Positions 61,673 to 64,000 of a stretch of DNA of 64,000 nucleotides are shown here, piece by piece. Within the stretch, counting starts at the first letter, position 1. Each line of letters starts with the position of its first letter. The notes under the pieces were generated by a model. That model did no database searches. It was not told where the DNA came from and saw only the letters and a program-made list of their open reading frames with translations. The stretch is from assembly GCA_000231825.2 (NCBI GenBank), contig JH720347.1, positions 124,001 to 188,000 on the forward strand. The letters run 5' to 3'. The stretch is from Tetrahymena elliotti 4EA. Lineage: Eukaryota > Ciliophora > Oligohymenophorea > Hymenostomatida > Tetrahymenidae. The position numbers and the translations under genes are program-made.

Positions 61673-64000
61673 ATGTTCTAAAAAACTAGGGCTAACAAAA
61701 GCTCACTTCATCCATGCAATTAATTTATAGTAGATAAGTTTATTTAGCTCGAAAGATAGCAATCAATGAGAAGAGGAGCAAATTAAAATTTTACTTATGC
61801 TAAAATAATTAAATCTCTTTAAAAATACCCTTTACCAATCTTATCAAGTAATTCTTAGTTCAAAAAAAAATAATTTATCAAATAAACTGCATTTTCACAT
61901 CTAATCTTATTCTCAATTAATTTCAATAAGGATAGCAAGCTCTATAATTAGAAAATGTAGGAGAAAAAATGGCAAATTTAATCTATAGCTTGATTAAAGC
62001 TCATTATAAAGATTTTTTAAAGAATCCTAATTAAGATTTTGAAGATGCAGTTAACTCTGATTCAGATGAAGAGAAAAAGCAAACTGATAATCTTAGACAT
62101 AACACAAATTCTAAATCTAATTCAGAATGTTCATCAAAAAACTCCTCAAATTTATTTTAAAAGCCTGGCAATTGCTTTAATTCCAAACTTTTAAACAAAG
62201 AATTCAATAGAAATAAGGATTTTGAAGAAGATATTCCAAAAGATTTTAATGGCATTAAAAATACAATAAAAAATTCTAAAAAATAAAAACCAACAAATGA
62301 AGAAGAAGAAGTATTAAGTAAACATAAAGGTGGATAAAAGGTAATTTCATTATTGAGTGATGAAGAATAGCAAGAATTAGAAATGAATAGAGATAAAACT
62401 CTATTTAATATTCTCAATTAGTATATAAAACCAGAAACAAAAAATGAAGATAATAAGTAAAGCAAGAAGGAAAATGACAAACTAAACTAAGAAAATTTTA
62501 TTGAAAACCTTAAAAATAAATTTGAAAAAAGTCCTTTAAAACTAAAACATTTAGATTCATATGAATTAAAAATTGAACAAAAAGATAATAATGATTTTGA
62601 AAATGAAATTAAAGATGCAATAAATATAAATGATAAGGAAGAATTAGCAATTAAGAGTTAAGAGAAATTTGATATTTAGTAAATTAAAAAAACTGAAAAA
62701 TTGGTTGATGAGAATTATGATTATGAAGATGATGCTTTTAAATTTTAAAATGAAATTCTAAATAGTTTTAAACTTTCAAGTAAAAATAAACTATAAAAGT
62801 AAGGAAGTTATAATAATGGGGCTATGAAAAAAATACAGATTGATTCTGATTAAGAATCAACTTTACCTTAGAATAAAGAATCATGTTCTTCATCTAAAAA
62901 ATCATCAGTAAAACCTTTACTAGCAAACAACTCTTTTCTTAGTGAAGAAGAGGATCTTAAAGAAGGATTATAAACTCAAGATACATCAAACAAGAAAAAA
63001 AGAAAGTTTAACCCTAAAGAATATTCCAATAATTGGGCTATATTAATTTGTCTCTACTGCTTGAGAGCTGAATTCAAAAAGAATTCAGCTTCTATTAAAG
63101 AAATCAAGTAAAAAGCAAATTCAATATCAGAAGAAATCGATCACTAATTTCAAATAAAAAATTTCAGCCAAACAGACTCTCTTCTCAATAATAATCTTAT
63201 TATTACGTAAATTTTTTTTTTCAATTTTAAATAAAACATCTACCCCTTTTTATCATCAAATATAAATTTATTAATTATACCAAATAATTATATATATATA
63301 TCATTAAAGATTCTAACACAACTCCTCTTAAATAAATTATTTTTTTTTTAAATTTCTGAAAATTTCTTAAAAAGTTTTAGCATTTTTTAGATTTTAATAA
63401 AAAATTTTGACTTTTTATGAAATCGAATTGAATCTATAATATTATATATATAAAAAAATAAAAATATTAGATAACTAGTTTCGGGAGATAAATTATTCTC
63501 TTTAACAACAGCTGGTATTGAGTTATCATAAAGCTTATATGAAAAGCTGGTTGCTAAATCATTAGCAGGAATATAAGAAAACTCTTAGGAAAATGCAATG
63601 AGTTAATAATAAGGCAATCAAATTTAAAGTTAAAATTAGAATATTATGGAGGAAGAAGATTAATATTTTGTGCAATAGTAATAAAAAGAAGTAGAAAACA
63701 TTTTAACCAAAGAAAATAAGAAGTATGAAATGGATTTAGATGATCAAATAGAAAAGATTAGTTTTGATAATAATTTTGATAACTTTTTAGATTTTTTAGA
63801 AAAATCTGAAATGAGTAATTGGAAAAATTCCAGAACAAGGATAAATAATTCTAATTCTAACACTGAAAAAGGAAGCTCAAAGATGGAAAGTATTTAGAAT
63901 CCATAAAGTAAACTATTAAAATATGATAAATTTGAAGAAAATTTTTCTGATAGAAATTCTGACTATGAAGGAAGGATTAAAGATTTGGATACAAATTCTT
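61673..64000 (+). CDS. MUS81: MUS81 structure-specific endonuclease, N-terminal part (runs off window)
   Basis: Catalytic subunit of the MUS81-EME1 nuclease, which cleaves branched DNA during repair and meiosis. Introns at 61848-61930 and 63207-63470 restore one frame. The N-terminal helix-hairpin-helix-like domain (about 1-90) matches MUS81: CNQFIVDKFIQLERQQSMR, YAKIIKSLQKYPLPILS, then LENVGEKMANLIYSLI. A long acidic Ser/Lys-rich insertion (about 95-420) follows. Then comes the winged helix (about 425-500: NNWAILICLYCLRAEF, IKEIKQKANSISEEI, LVSGDKLFSLTTAGIEL). The ERKxxxD nuclease domain lies beyond position 64000. The upstream ATG MFQKTRANK is chosen because it starts the MUS81-like sequence; a longer frame starting 61696 reads less well. 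Confidence 0.82.

Noticed and set aside
62157..62417. Minus-strand 86-codon open frame
   Set aside because: It is the antisense of the acidic Ser/Lys-rich linker of MUS81.

Overview
The window is AT-rich nuclear DNA from a ciliate, most likely a Tetrahymena species. Long reading frames open up only when TAA and TAG are read as glutamine and TGA is the sole stop. Introns are short, AT-rich and GT...AG (mostly 49-150 nt, a few longer), and intergenic DNA is extremely AT-rich. Under the standard code almost every gene looks broken. One 100-N scaffold gap lies at 48565-48664. I saw no tRNA, rRNA, CRISPR array or transposon.

Layout: 206-3169 (+) SNF2/RAD5-like helicase with RING finger, followed by a decayed tandem copy of its last exon. 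3998-6220 (+) coiled-coil protein, followed by degenerate repeats of its 3' end. 7949-9848 (+) cyclin. 10023-11105 (-) TRM7 tRNA 2'-O-methyltransferase. 12513-14674 (+) Gln/Asn/Ser-rich protein. 15934-16557 (+) doubtful small gene. 16760-17077 (-) complex I subunit NDUFB7. 18851-19339 (-) CCT-motif protein. 19737-20090 (+) IQ-motif protein. Then a 3.2-kb stretch with no convincing gene. 23339-29648 (+) very large multi-pass membrane protein with a PAS-like centre. 30275-31387 (+) endonuclease/exonuclease/phosphatase-family protein with a C-terminal membrane anchor. 32461-33879 (+) B-box plus SPRY-like protein. 34902-35204 (+) small two-TM protein. 36663-41521 (-) TRP-like cation channel. 42653-43060 (-) small protein. 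44011-46640 (-) protein with repeated TFxP and RLY motifs. 47517-48365 (-) RBM42 RRM protein. After the gap: 49903-52858 (+) AGC kinase. 54036-56930 (+) membrane RING-CH protein whose frame stays open beyond its stop. 57592-58416 (-) SCI1-like charged protein. 59061-59399 (+) cytochrome b5. 60583-61173 (-) ICT1-like mitochondrial release factor. 61673 to beyond the window end (+) MUS81 nuclease.

The genes do not form a pathway; this is an ordinary eukaryotic chromosome arm with monocistronic genes on both strands. The best-supported assignments rest on family motifs read directly: TRM7, NDUFB7, RBM42, ICT1, MUS81, the AGC kinase, the cyclin and the cytochrome b5. The most unusual observations are tail duplications behind two neighbouring genes, a single in-frame TGA inside an otherwise open frame at the end of the RING-CH gene, and a release-factor GGQ motif whose glutamine is spelled by the reassigned codon TAG.
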